Assembly (NCBI RefSeq): GCF_020686965.1
Contig: NZ_JAJEPS010000007.1
Coordinates: 111,555-175,554 of the forward strand
Length of the DNA stretch: 64,000 bases
Source: Hominiventricola filiformis
GTDB taxonomy: Bacteria; Bacillota; Clostridia; Lachnospirales; Lachnospiraceae
Direction of reading: 5' to 3'
In this document: positions 51,989 to 60,997 of the stretch, in pieces
Layout: the number at the start of each line of letters is the position of its first letter
Position numbering within the stretch: the stretch's first letter is position 1
Made by a program: the position numbers and the translations under genes
Notes under the pieces: generated by a model
Database searches by the model: none
Seen by the model: only the letters and a program-made list of their open reading frames with translations
What the model was told of the DNA's origin: nothing

Positions 51989-53221
51989 ATGGAGATTCGT
52001 TTTGTAAAACCGGAAGAAGTACAGCAGCTTGCAAGAAATGTACAGACAGCATTTCCGTCTAAAACACCGCAGGCATTGCTTGATAATATGCCGGGGGAGC
52101 TGGTACATCCAGATGAGGGACGGTACCTGGGATGTTTTGATGAGGATGGAACTATGATCGGTTCTCTTCTCATGATGGATTTTGAGATGAACGTGCGTGG
52201 AAAAATGATGAAAATGGGAGCGCCAGCTTATGTTTCCACCAGTTTTCTGCATAAAAAGGAGCATGTTGCGAAGAACCTTCTCCGTGTGCAAATGGGGGTA
52301 TTTGCACAGACGGGAACAGCGGTAGGGGCGCTGCATCCTTTTAATCCTGCATTTTATCATAAGATGGGATACGGATACTGTACAGAACAGGTGATGTATT
52401 CACCGCGTCCGCAGTATATTCGTTCTTATGGAGATAAGTCAGGACTTGCCTATGCAAAACCGGAGGATGAGGAAGAAATTCTGGAGTTCTATCGGCAGTA
52501 TGCCAGAAAGACGCACGGAGCTACGATTCACTCCTTTATGGACAAACACCGGATTTTTGATGAGCCCTATGTGGTAGTCTGCAGAAGAAATGGAAAGATT
52601 ACGGGTTATCTGACCTTTGATTTTGTGGAAGTGGATCATTATACGGATATGTACCATGATTTGGCTGTCCGCGAGATTATCTGTGAAGATATGGAGACTA
52701 TGAAGCAGTTCCTGACTTTTTTTGCATCTCAGACGGATCAGATCGAGCGGGTGCGCATTTATACATATGAAGAGTATTTCCATATGCTGTTCACAAATCC
52801 GGACAGCGGAGAGAATCGTGCCTATGATGGCGCTATTCAGGAGACAGGAAGGAAAATCATGGGCTTTATGTTCCGCATTCTGGATCTGGACGACTATTTC
52901 CGGCAGCAGAACCACTGCGACAAACCGGTGAGCAGAGAGTTCACACTGGAGCTGCAGGTGGAAGACAGTTTTATGGAATCGAATAATAAGAAGGTGCAGC
53001 TTCATATCAAAGATAAAGAAGTGAAACTGGTAAGAGGACAGCGTGCAGATGTGATATTGAAGACGAATATTGCAGACTTGTCTTCTCTGGTGATAGGAGC
53101 TATCCCGCTGGAAGCGTTCTTATGGACAGGGCGGATGCAGTGTAGCGATACGGCATATGCACAGGATATACAAAATGCCATTGGCTGGAGCCAGAAACCG
53201 AAGAACTATACGTATTTTTAA
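51989..53221 (+). CDS. GNAT family N-acetyltransferase, Eis-like, with SCP2-like C-terminus
   Basis: 410 residues of the Eis architecture: two GNAT domains and a sterol-carrier-like domain. The first GNAT carries MGAPAYVSTSFLHKKEHVAKNLLRVQM (acetyl-CoA binding region) and GTAVGALHPFNPAFYHKMGYGYC. The last 110 residues (EFTLELQVEDSFMESNNKKVQLHIKDKEVKLVRGQRADVILKTNIADLSSLVIGAI) are the SCP2-like domain. Mycobacterial Eis acetylates aminoglycosides and protein lysines; the substrate here is unknown. GGAGG lies upstream of the ATG. It ends at a long terminator just before the AT-rich island. Confidence 0.85.
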   Translation: MEIRFVKPEEVQQLARNVQTAFPSKTPQALLDNMPGELVHPDEGRYLGCFDEDGTMIGSLLMMDFEMNVRGKMMKMGAPAYVSTSFLHKKEHVAKNLLRVQMGVFAQTGTAVGALHPFNPAFYHKMGYGYCTEQVMYSPRPQYIRSYGDKSGLAYAKPEDEEEILEFYRQYARKTHGATIHSFMDKHRIFDEPYVVVCRRNGKITGYLTFDFVEVDHYTDMYHDLAVREIICEDMETMKQFLTFFASQTDQIERVRIYTYEEYFHMLFTNPDSGENRAYDGAIQETGRKIMGFMFRILDLDDYFRQQNHCDKPVSREFTLELQVEDSFMESNNKKVQLHIKDKEVKLVRGQRADVILKTNIADLSSLVIGAIPLEAFLWTGRMQCSDTAYAQDIQNAIGWSQKPKNYTYF

Positions 53222-53238
53222 ACAAATCATTAGCTAAT

Positions 53239-53297
53239 AAAATTAGAGCATATTGTTAAAGTGAGATACTTAAAACAGTATACTCTAATTTTTTTTG
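53239..53297 (+). terminator. Terminator after the Eis-like gene
   Basis: AAATTAGAG (53240-53248) with a following ATATTGTT pairs with AACAGTAT and CTCTAATTT (53283-53291), then a run of T. It marks the left border of the AT-rich catabolic island. Confidence 0.85.
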
Positions 53298-53317
53298 TGT
53301 AATTTTACATATTTATA

Positions 53318-53346
53318 TTTACAAACGTAAAGTTTAGTGTTAATAT
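53318..53346 (+). promoter_or_regulatory. Promoter of the sugar-amine catabolic operon
   Basis: TTTACA (53318-53323), 17 bases, TAATAT (53341-53346). The GntR-type motif at 53349 covers the expected start of transcription. Confidence 0.75.
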
Positions 53347-53348
53347 AA

Positions 53349-53361
53349 CATCATAATACAA
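53349..53361. promoter_or_regulatory. Putative GntR operator, copy 1
   Basis: CATCATAATACAA, directly after the -10 of the operon promoter. The same 13 bases occur inverted at 60942-60954. Confidence 0.65.
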
Positions 53362-53390
53362 TATAGAACATTACCAAAGGGGGTGAAAAT

Positions 53391-54293
53391 TTGGCAAAGC
53401 TATTAGGACTGGGCGATAATGTTATAGATTGTAATTATACAAGAAGAGTAAGATATCCTGGCGGTAATTGTGTTAACTTTGCTGTCTTCGGTAAACAGAT
53501 AGGAAATGAGACAGCATATGTTGGGAAAATAGCAAATGATCAATGGGGAAGAATGCTTTTAAAGGTATTACAGGAAGAAGGCATTGATTGCTCGAAATGT
53601 ATTATCGAAGATGGAGAAACAGGAATTTGTGGAATTCATTTACAAGATGGAGATCGAGTAATTGTAGATGAAAATGATGCAGGGCTTGTAAAAGCTAATC
53701 CATTAGTTATTACAGAAGATTTGCTCAATTATATTAAAAAATTCGATCTTGTACATTCTAGTTGCTACAGTTACATCGAGGAAGAGCTGATAAAAATTAA
53801 AAATGCAGGAATTCCTGTTCTATATGATTTTTCTGATGAATGGACGGATGATAAATTACAATCAATCTGTAAAAATATAAATATCGCCTTTTTTTCAGGA
53901 AAAGATTTAGATGAAGAATGTTTGAAAGACTACCTGGTAAAATGCGTGGACAGCTACGGTTGTTATCTGGCAATAACAACAATTGGTGGACGTGGAGCCA
54001 TTGTTTACAATGGAAGAAAATTTTACAGAAAGCTTCCATACAATTTTGCAGGTGGTGTTATTGATACTACAGGTGCAGGAGATTCATGGATTACAGGATT
54101 TATTTCTTCTTATATCGACAATATGAAAAAAATGGAAATTTTAAAGAAAAATAGTCCTGATAATTTTTTATCACAATCTGATGTGGAAGATTTTGAAGAT
54201 CATGTGATTGAACAAAGTATGTGTTTAGGAAACTTGCTGGCGAGACGAAATTGTCTGGTAGAAGGTTCTTTTGGAAAAGGTAGTCCATTTTAA
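53391..54293 (+). CDS. PfkB-family sugar kinase, FrlD-like (fructosamine 6-kinase candidate)
   Basis: 300-residue ribokinase-fold enzyme. The start LLGLGDNVIDCNYTRRVRYPGGNCVNFAVF strongly resembles fructoselysine 6-kinase FrlD, which has GDN and GGNAVN at the same places. YVGKIANDQWG and VLYDFSDEWTDD continue the likeness. The catalytic base is D231 in DTTGAGDSWITGF. It should phosphorylate C6 of an imported fructosamine so that the FrlB-like deglycase can cut it. It starts with TTG at 53391 after AAAGGGGGTG. It is the first gene of the operon and lies 15 bases before the transporter ATPase. A different ketose substrate cannot be excluded. Confidence 0.8.
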   Translation: MAKLLGLGDNVIDCNYTRRVRYPGGNCVNFAVFGKQIGNETAYVGKIANDQWGRMLLKVLQEEGIDCSKCIIEDGETGICGIHLQDGDRVIVDENDAGLVKANPLVITEDLLNYIKKFDLVHSSCYSYIEEELIKIKNAGIPVLYDFSDEWTDDKLQSICKNINIAFFSGKDLDEECLKDYLVKCVDSYGCYLAITTIGGRGAIVYNGRKFYRKLPYNFAGGVIDTTGAGDSWITGFISSYIDNMKKMEILKKNSPDNFLSQSDVEDFEDHVIEQSMCLGNLLARRNCLVEGSFGKGSPF

Positions 54294-54308
54294 AAAGGCG
54301 GTGACAAA

Positions 54309-55790
54309 GTGGCAAAAACTATTTTGGAAATGAAAGGTATATCAAAATCATACGGGGGAATCAAAGCCCTGAAGGATGTAAAAATTGAGCTATATGAGGG
54401 TGAAATCCTGTGCCTGTTAGGGGAAAATGGTGCTGGAAAATCAACTCTGATGAAAATCTTATCAGGTGCTATCTTACCAAGCGAAGGTAGTATTTATATG
54501 AATGGAGAACTGATAAATATAAAAAATCCTGAAATGGCTCATAACTATGGAATTAGTACTGTATATCAGGAATTAATTCAATTTCCGGATATGACAATCA
54601 TGGAAAATATATTTATCGGACGATATCCAAAGAAAAATGGGCTGGTAGATTTTGCTGAACTTAGAAAAAGAACACTTCAGCTAATGGATGTACTGGATAT
54701 TCATTTTGAACCAGATGAGTATATTAGAAACCTGAGTGTTGCACAACGACAGCTGGTAGAAATTATGAAAGCGGTGTCATTCGACTCTAAAATTATTATT
54801 TTCGATGAGCCAACTTCGTCGTTGACAACAGAAGAAACCGCTATTCTGTTTAGGATTATTGATGATTTGAAAAAGAAGAATATCTCTATGATCTATATTT
54901 CTCACCGTTTGGAAGATATTTTTGCTATTGGAGACAGAATCACGGTACTTAGAGATGGACAAAACTCAGGTGGCGGCCTGGTAAAAGACTTGAATACAGA
55001 CCAGGTAATTGCTTTGATGGTAGGACGAAATGTAGAAAACCAATTTCCTAAGAAAGAGGTACCTATTGGAAAAGAAATCCTGAGAGTAGAGCATATTACG
55101 AATGAATATGTAAATGATGCATCGTTTGTTTTGAAAAAAGGTGAAATCCTTGGATTTGGTGGCTTAGTAGGTGCAGGACGAAGCGAATTAATACGTGCAA
55201 TTATGGGGTTGGATAAGTGTTCCGGAAAAATCTATAAAGATGGGAAAGAGATCATTAACAGAAGTCCAGCTGACGCAATTAATAATCATTTTGCATTAGT
55301 TCCAGAGGACAGAAAGGACCAGGGACTTGTTTTAATCAGAACCTTACTTCATAACATCGAGATGAGTTCGTTGAAAAAACTCAGTCATTTCGGATTTATG
55401 AATGGAAAACAGGAAACAGAATATGCCGACCGTTATATGAAGCAGCTTCATGTAAAAGCCGCAGGAAGCTATCAGCAAGCGGGTGACTTAAGTGGAGGAA
55501 ATCAGCAGAAAGTTGTAATTGCAAAATGCCTGGCAACAAAACCCGATATTCTGATATTGGATGAACCTACGAGAGGCATTGATGTTGGATCTAAAGCTGA
55601 AATTTATGAAATCATGAGTGATCTCGTAGAACAAGGTGTTTCTATTATTATGATTTCCTCAGAACTTCCTGAACTTTTAAATATGAGTGATCGTATTATA
55701 GTCATGCGGGAAGGTTCAATTACAGGAGAACTTACAAAAGAAGAAGCAAGTGAAGAGCGCGTTATGAAATTTGCAACGAAGGAGATGTGA
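54309..55790 (+). CDS. Ribose-type ABC transporter ATPase (RbsA family)
   Basis: 493 residues with two ABC domains in one chain, as in RbsA/MglA. The first has Walker A GENGAGKST, signature LSVAQRQLVEI and Walker B IIFDEPTSSLT. The second has GLVGAGRSELIRA in the Walker A position (degenerate, as usual in this family), LSGGNQQKV and ILDEPTRGIDVGSKAEIY. It powers uptake of a sugar or sugar derivative with the permease and binding protein that follow. The start is GTG at 54309 with AAGGCGGTG upstream. The permease start follows its stop by five bases. Confidence 0.95.
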   Translation: MAKTILEMKGISKSYGGIKALKDVKIELYEGEILCLLGENGAGKSTLMKILSGAILPSEGSIYMNGELINIKNPEMAHNYGISTVYQELIQFPDMTIMENIFIGRYPKKNGLVDFAELRKRTLQLMDVLDIHFEPDEYIRNLSVAQRQLVEIMKAVSFDSKIIIFDEPTSSLTTEETAILFRIIDDLKKKNISMIYISHRLEDIFAIGDRITVLRDGQNSGGGLVKDLNTDQVIALMVGRNVENQFPKKEVPIGKEILRVEHITNEYVNDASFVLKKGEILGFGGLVGAGRSELIRAIMGLDKCSGKIYKDGKEIINRSPADAINNHFALVPEDRKDQGLVLIRTLLHNIEMSSLKKLSHFGFMNGKQETEYADRYMKQLHVKAAGSYQQAGDLSGGNQQKVVIAKCLATKPDILILDEPTRGIDVGSKAEIYEIMSDLVEQGVSIIMISSELPELLNMSDRIIVMREGSITGELTKEEASEERVMKFATKEM

Positions 55791-55795
55791 GATTC

Positions 55796-56776
55796 ATGGA
55801 GAAGGCAAAAAATAAAAATGTAAACACAATTAAAAAAATATGGAACAATCCTAATTTTAAATCTTATTCGGGAATTATCCTGGTAATTATTGTAGTATCT
55901 TTATTCATGAATTTCAGGAGCCCCAATTTCATGACCTACAATAATATCATGAATATCTTAAGGCAGATTGCTGTATATGGAATTCTTGCCTGTGGAATGG
56001 CATTTACCATGATGACCGGAGGAATTGATCTGACGGTTGGTTCTATAGCGGGTGTGTCAGGAGCTGTTGTGGCACGGCTGATGGTAGAAAGTTCAGTACC
56101 TCTTCTTCTTGCGATGCTTGCAGGAATCCTCATAGGTGCGGCTCTTGGACTCATTTGCGGAACAACAATCGCATATACAGGAATTCCGCCTTTTATTATG
56201 ACTCTTGGATTTCAGATAACATTAAGAGGTGTTTGCTATCTGATTACAGAAGGAAAACCGATTGGTAACCTTCCGGAAAATTTGCTCTTCCTGGGATTGG
56301 AATCTATTGCTGGTATTCCTGTTCCGATTTTCTTCCTCGCAGGAACATTTGTTGTGGTGGGAATTATACTTTCAAGAACATCTTTTGGACGATCCGTATA
56401 TGCGGTTGGTGGTAATTATCAGGCTGCGCATCATTCGGGAATTAATGCGAAAAGGGTTATCATGTTCTCCTATATGATCAGTGGAATTTGTTCAGCACTG
56501 GCAGGCATTATTTTGGCAGCAAGAAATGCTTCCGCACAGCCGACAGGAGGAAATACCTTTGAGACAGAAGCAATTGCTGCATGTGCTATGGGAGGTGTAT
56601 CTTTCAGCGGCGGAACTGGTGCGGTACCTGGAATCTTCTTTGGAGCTTTACTGATGGGAATTATTAATAACAGTATGAATCTTATGTACATAGATTCCTA
56701 TTGGCAGCAGGTTGTAAAAGGACTGATTATTGTTGGTTCTGTACTCTATTCTATCTACAATAGTAAAACCAAATAA
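55796..56776 (+). CDS. Ribose-type ABC transporter permease (RbsC family)
   Basis: 326 residues, about ten membrane helices. Family landmarks are FRSPNFMTYNNIMNILRQIAVYGILACGMAFTMMTGGIDLTVGS, TLGFQITLRG, and NARRVIM-type EAA loop (SGINAKRVIMFSYMISGICSALAGIILAARNASAQPTGGNTFETEAIAACAMGG). AAGGAG stands ten bases before the ATG at 55796; a GTG at 55787 is too close to it. Partner of the preceding ATPase in the inner membrane. Confidence 0.94.
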   Translation: MEKAKNKNVNTIKKIWNNPNFKSYSGIILVIIVVSLFMNFRSPNFMTYNNIMNILRQIAVYGILACGMAFTMMTGGIDLTVGSIAGVSGAVVARLMVESSVPLLLAMLAGILIGAALGLICGTTIAYTGIPPFIMTLGFQITLRGVCYLITEGKPIGNLPENLLFLGLESIAGIPVPIFFLAGTFVVVGIILSRTSFGRSVYAVGGNYQAAHHSGINAKRVIMFSYMISGICSALAGIILAARNASAQPTGGNTFETEAIAACAMGGVSFSGGTGAVPGIFFGALLMGIINNSMNLMYIDSYWQQVVKGLIIVGSVLYSIYNSKTK

Positions 56777-56827
56777 ACTTGAACTCAGGTGCACAGCACT
56801 AAAAAGATAATTTAAGGAGGATGTTAC

Positions 56828-57823
56828 ATGAAAACGAAACAGGTAGGATTATTAATGGCGGCGGTGATGGCAGTTTCCATGATTGCAGGATGTGGAGGGA
56901 GTAAAGAAGCTTCAACAGCAACTGATACTTCAAATGAAGCAGCAGCTGATCAGCAGGAAAACGATTCCCAAGACGGAAAATATACGATTGCAATGATTAC
57001 CTATTCTCTGGCAGAGGAATTTGGCGTGGATGCTCTGAAAGGAGCTCAGGAAAAAGCAGCCGAATTAGGTGTGAATCTGGTGTACCAGGATCCGGCAGCA
57101 GATATGCAGAAAGATATTGCAATCATGGAGGATTTGATTACACAGGGAGTTGATGCGATCTGTATTTCACCAATTGATGCGCAGGCAATTGCTCCGTATA
57201 TTGATAAAGCAAGAGAAAATGGAGTTGTTGTAGTAAACTGGGATATTGAAACACAGGCAGAGGTTGATGCAAAAGTTTTAACAGATAACTTTGAAGGTGG
57301 AGCATTAGGTGCAGAATACCTTGTGGAAAAAATGGGAACACAGGGAAAAGTGCTTGTTGTAACGGACCTGGAGTCAGTTACAAGTACATATGAAAGAAAT
57401 AAAGGTTTTGAAGATAAAATGGCAGAAATTGCACCAGATGTAGAAATTGTTGAACAGCTTTCAAGTGGAACAAGAGATACCCATAGAACAACTGTCGAAA
57501 ATATGCTGCAGGCACATCCTGATATTACTGGTATTTTCTGTGCAGATGGAGACCGTACACTTGGAGCATATGTAGCATGCCAGGCAAATAACAGACAGGA
57601 TGTATTAATTGCGGGATATGATGCAACACCGGAACAGAAGGAAATCATGCAGCAGGATGGCGCAGAGTGCAATATGATTTGTGCAACCAATTTACATCCG
57701 GATAATCTTGGAAAAGTTTCCACAGAAATTGCTTATAAGATTCTTGAAGGAGAAGAAGTTCCGGAACTTACAATGTCAGATATTGATCTTATGAAAGCAG
57801 AAGATGTAGCAGCAGGAAAGTAA
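56828..57823 (+). CDS. Sugar ABC transporter substrate-binding lipoprotein (RbsB family)
   Basis: 331 residues. A lipoprotein signal ends in SMIAGC, with the lipid-anchored cysteine at residue 22, followed by a flexible Ser/Thr/Ala/Asn/Asp linker. The mature part is a type I periplasmic-binding fold: YTIAMITYSLAEEFGVDALKGAQEKAAELGV, QGVDAICISPIDAQAIAPYIDKARENG, VVVNWD, and ITGIFCADGDRTLGAYVA. The pocket has acidic and Trp residues suited to a sugar. It carries the ligand specificity of the island, so it is the key protein for finding the substrate. AAGGAGG precedes the ATG. Confidence 0.94.
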   Translation: MKTKQVGLLMAAVMAVSMIAGCGGSKEASTATDTSNEAAADQQENDSQDGKYTIAMITYSLAEEFGVDALKGAQEKAAELGVNLVYQDPAADMQKDIAIMEDLITQGVDAICISPIDAQAIAPYIDKARENGVVVVNWDIETQAEVDAKVLTDNFEGGALGAEYLVEKMGTQGKVLVVTDLESVTSTYERNKGFEDKMAEIAPDVEIVEQLSSGTRDTHRTTVENMLQAHPDITGIFCADGDRTLGAYVACQANNRQDVLIAGYDATPEQKEIMQQDGAECNMICATNLHPDNLGKVSTEIAYKILEGEEVPELTMSDIDLMKAEDVAAGK

Positions 57824-57836
57824 TGAGGAATTAGAA

Positions 57837-58685
57837 ATGAAGTTTTCTTTCTTAACATATCAATTTGCACGCTATCCATTAGAATATTGTTTCTATATGG
57901 CAAAAGAATATGGTTTTAATGGCGTAGAAGTCTGGGGCGCGAGACCACATGCATATGCTTATGATATGGATAACACAATGATTCGTCAGGTAATAGACTG
58001 GAAGAAAAAGTACGGAATCGAAATATCAATGTTTACGCCTGAAATACTTGCCTATCCTTATAGCCTTACTTCGGCAAGCTTGAAAGAACGTCAGGAAACA
58101 AACGAGTATTTGATTAAGAGCGTTGAGGTGGCTGCTGCAATAGGAACAGATAAAATGCAGATAACTGCAAAGCATCCGGGTTATGGAAGAGACAGAGAAG
58201 AAGTGTGGGATGTCTTGACAGAAGGCGTAGGAAAATTATGTAAGCGTGCAGAAGAACTGGGTGTTGATATTATTCTCGAGTCATTGTCACCTTCTGAAGG
58301 AAATACGATTACCAACGCAGATGATATCGTAAAATTACAAAAGAGGGTAGGAAGTAAAGCTTTATGTACAATGATAGATGTTGTTCCACCATTTATTGCC
58401 AATGAACCGTATTCAGAGTACTTTGATAAATTAAATGGAACTATGAAATATGTTCATATTTGTAATAGTGATGGGGCTACAGAATTTCACATGCAGTTAG
58501 ATGATCCTAAAGGAGTTCTTCCGTTAATTGATTTCTTCAGAATATTGAAAAGAAATAAGTACGATGGATGGTGCTCAACGGAGCTGCTTGCTCCATATTT
58601 TAGAGATCCAGAACTTTATTTATCGCAGTCCATGAGAGCAATTGAATATATTTGTAAAGAAGCTCAAATCGTAAAAGAAATTTAA
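57837..58685 (+). CDS. FrlC-like sugar epimerase (AP endonuclease 2 / xylose isomerase-like barrel)
   Basis: 282-residue TIM barrel. FNGVEVWGARPHAYAYDMD is close to the N-terminal region of fructoselysine 3-epimerase FrlC (which has GIEIWGGRPHAFA). Metal-binding residues fall in IILESLSPSEGNT (Glu), CTMIDVVPPF (Asp), YVHICNSDG (His) and WCSTELLAPY (Glu). In Escherichia coli FrlC turns psicoselysine into fructoselysine. Here it may widen the substrate range in the same way. It follows the binding protein by 13 bases. An inverted repeat separates it from the aldolase gene. Confidence 0.82.
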   Translation: MKFSFLTYQFARYPLEYCFYMAKEYGFNGVEVWGARPHAYAYDMDNTMIRQVIDWKKKYGIEISMFTPEILAYPYSLTSASLKERQETNEYLIKSVEVAAAIGTDKMQITAKHPGYGRDREEVWDVLTEGVGKLCKRAEELGVDIILESLSPSEGNTITNADDIVKLQKRVGSKALCTMIDVVPPFIANEPYSEYFDKLNGTMKYVHICNSDGATEFHMQLDDPKGVLPLIDFFRILKRNKYDGWCSTELLAPYFRDPELYLSQSMRAIEYICKEAQIVKEI

Positions 58686-58686
58686 G

Positions 58687-58726
58687 CATTTGATATTGAG
58701 ATTATCTCAAAAATTTGAATCAAATG
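58687..58726 (+). repeat. Nested inverted repeat between the epimerase and aldolase genes
   Basis: Outer arms CATTTGAT (58687-58694) and ATCAAATG (58719-58726) enclose TTGAGAT (58696-58702) and ATCTCAA (58704-58710). There is no T-run, so it may be a processing or stability element within the operon rather than a terminator. Confidence 0.6.
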
Positions 58727-58740
58727 TATAAGGAGGAAAT

Positions 58741-59424
58741 ATGAAACTTACAGCACAGGAATTCGGACGGATGGTTGATGGAGCTTGCATCACAGCAACA
58801 ATGTCATTTTCTTCTCAGGTAGATTTGGCAGAAGCGGCAAAGAAATACGAATTTAAGCAGGTATATGGTTTTGCATCTTACTATGATTATCTGCTTAAAG
58901 AATTAAAAGGAACTAAGACAGGAGTCGGAGGCGGCGTTGGATCATCCCTTGGAGCCGGTACCGAAAGAACAGAAGTAAAGGTTTTTGAGGCTCAGACATA
59001 TATGAATATGGGCATGGATGAAATCGATATGTGGATGAATATAGCTGCATTAAAAAACAGCGAATTTGACTATGTTTTAAAAGACATTCAGGCAGTACGT
59101 AATGTGGTTCCGAAAGGACATAATCTGAAGGTTATTATTGAACCTTGTACATTAACATCTGAACAAATTGAAACCGCAGTTAAATTAGTTGTAGAAGGTG
59201 GCGCTGATTTTGTAAAAGCAGGAACAGGCTTTTTGGGAGCATGTACATTGGAACATGCCAGACTCATGCTCAGAGCAGCAGATGGTAATGTAAAGGTAAA
59301 ATGCTCAGGCGGAATTCGTGAACTCGCTGTTGTAAAAGAAATGTATGATATGGGAGTTGCACGGTTTGGAATGGGTGTAAAATCTGCGGAAAATATTATT
59401 CGTCTTTTGAAAGAGGAGGAGTAA
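58741..59424 (+). CDS. DeoC-like class I aldolase, divergent
   Basis: 227 residues of the deoxyribose-phosphate aldolase family. The Schiff-base lysine K159 lies in DFVKAGTGF, the second active-site lysine K187 in VKCSGGIREL, and the Asp (D96) in DEIDMWMNI. The N-terminal LDHTLL of true DERA is replaced by VDGACI, and the usual CVNP segment is VYGFASYY, so the sugar-binding side of the pocket has changed. It probably cleaves or forms a phosphorylated keto sugar other than deoxyribose 5-phosphate. AAGGAGG precedes the ATG. Its neighbours are a FrlC-like epimerase and an FGGY kinase. Confidence 0.85.
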   Translation: MKLTAQEFGRMVDGACITATMSFSSQVDLAEAAKKYEFKQVYGFASYYDYLLKELKGTKTGVGGGVGSSLGAGTERTEVKVFEAQTYMNMGMDEIDMWMNIAALKNSEFDYVLKDIQAVRNVVPKGHNLKVIIEPCTLTSEQIETAVKLVVEGGADFVKAGTGFLGACTLEHARLMLRAADGNVKVKCSGGIRELAVVKEMYDMGVARFGMGVKSAENIIRLLKEEE

Positions 59425-59434
59425 CAGCGTATTT

Positions 59435-60928
59435 ATGATACCTTGCATTTTGGCTCATGATCTTGGAACATCAGGAAATAAAGCTTCTTTATTTGATTTT
59501 AATGGAAAACTTATAGGAAGTACAGTTGTCTCTTATTCAGTCTATTATCCAAGGCGCGGATGGGCAGAAGAAAGACCGGAAGACTGGTGGAATGCTGTTT
59601 GTCAAGCAACAAAAAGTGTATTAGAGATGGTTCCAGATGCAGAAGTTTCAACGGTGGCTGTTACTGGTCAAATGATGGGATGTCTTGCCCTTGATAAAGA
59701 GGGCAAGACACTTGGAAATAGTATTATATGGTCTGATTCAAGAGCAGAAGCTGAGAGTGAAAGACTTGTTCGGCAATTAACAAAAGAAGGTTATCAAAAA
59801 ATAACAGGACAACCACCAAGTGCGTCATACACTTTACCCAAAATTCTCTGGCAAAAAGAACATATGCCAGAAATATATCGAAATGCATCTGTTTATATTC
59901 AGGCGAAAGACTATATCAATTATTGTCTGACAGGCGTGATTGCAACAGATCCAACGGATGCGGCATATACAATTGCCTATGATATACAAAAAAAACAATG
60001 GTCAGAAGAAATTCTTAATTGTGCAGAAATAAACAAGGATAAATTTCCGGAAGTTTTTCAATGTGAAACTGTTATTGGAAAAGTAACAGCATCGGCAGCA
60101 AAGCAGTGCGGATTGAAAGAAGGAATTCCTGTGGTTGTAGGAGCTGGGGATGGTTCTGCAGCTCATTTAGGAGCGGCATGTACGGAGCCTGGAGATACAT
60201 ATTTGTGTCTTGGCAGTTCTACATGGCTTGTCACACAAACAGATAGGCTTATTTTTGATGAAAAAGGAAGAATGCAATCAGAACCGCATGTAATAAAAGA
60301 CCAGTTTGTGTATACCGGAACTATGCAGACAGGAGGTATGGCATATTCGTGGTCAAGAAATGCGTTTCAGGATACGCCGATACCCTATGAAAAATTGGAA
60401 AAAATGATCGGAGAAAGTCCTGCTGGAGCACGAGGCCTTCTTTTTTTGCCATATTTAATGGGAGAGCGTTCTCCGTGGTATGATTTTGATCTGAATGGAG
60501 CCTTTTTAGGAATTCGACAAGGAGTACAGCCAGGGGATTTTTATCGTTCGGTTATGGAAGGTGTAGGACTGAATTTGAAAATCCTTCTTAAAATTATCGA
60601 AGAATCTGTAGCGGTTAAGAATATTGTGCTTATAGGCGGAGGCGGCAAGAGCAATGTCTGGAGACAAATATTGGCTGATATTTTTCAAAAAAACATACTA
60701 TTGCCGGAGAATATGGAAGCAGGAACAAGTATTGGCGGTGCGATTATTGCCGGTGTAGGTACAGGGATATTTGATAGTTATTCAGATGCAAAAAGATTCA
60801 TTAAAGTAGAAAACGAAGTTGTTCCGGATGAGAGCAAGAGTTCTTTGTATGAGAAAAAACTACAGATTTTTGAAAATGCCTATTATGCATTAAAAGAAAT
60901 TAATAAAGAAATAAAAAATTCACAATAG
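59435..60928 (+). CDS. FGGY-family carbohydrate kinase (xylulokinase-like)
   Basis: 497 residues. The N-terminal phosphate motif is AHDLGTSGNKASLFD, followed by VAVTGQMMGCLALD and WSDSRAEAESERL. The catalytic Asp lies in VVGAGDGSAAHLGAA, and CLGSSTWLV and LIGGGGKSNVWRQILAD complete the ATP site. The nearest named enzymes are xylulokinases, but FGGY specificity is hard to read from sequence. The phosphorylated product may be what the DeoC-like aldolase uses. The start codon is 10 bases after the aldolase stop. A new promoter for the SIS gene follows its stop. Confidence 0.87.
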   Translation: MIPCILAHDLGTSGNKASLFDFNGKLIGSTVVSYSVYYPRRGWAEERPEDWWNAVCQATKSVLEMVPDAEVSTVAVTGQMMGCLALDKEGKTLGNSIIWSDSRAEAESERLVRQLTKEGYQKITGQPPSASYTLPKILWQKEHMPEIYRNASVYIQAKDYINYCLTGVIATDPTDAAYTIAYDIQKKQWSEEILNCAEINKDKFPEVFQCETVIGKVTASAAKQCGLKEGIPVVVGAGDGSAAHLGAACTEPGDTYLCLGSSTWLVTQTDRLIFDEKGRMQSEPHVIKDQFVYTGTMQTGGMAYSWSRNAFQDTPIPYEKLEKMIGESPAGARGLLFLPYLMGERSPWYDFDLNGAFLGIRQGVQPGDFYRSVMEGVGLNLKILLKIIEESVAVKNIVLIGGGGKSNVWRQILADIFQKNILLPENMEAGTSIGGAIIAGVGTGIFDSYSDAKRFIKVENEVVPDESKSSLYEKKLQIFENAYYALKEINKEIKNSQ

Positions 60929-60931
60929 TAC

Positions 60932-60960
60932 TTTACAAAACTTGTATTATGATGTACTAT
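60932..60960 (+). promoter_or_regulatory. Promoter of the SIS deglycase gene
   Basis: TTTACA (60932-60937), 17 bases, TACTAT (60955-60960). The spacer contains the GntR-type motif. Confidence 0.7.
60942..60954. promoter_or_regulatory. Putative GntR operator, copy 2 (inverted)
   Basis: TTGTATTATGATG, the exact reverse complement of copy 1, fills most of the spacer of the SIS promoter. A bound protein would block RNA polymerase. Confidence 0.65.
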
Positions 60961-60997
60961 AACATTATCAAATATATTAAACAAGGAGAATGAAAGA

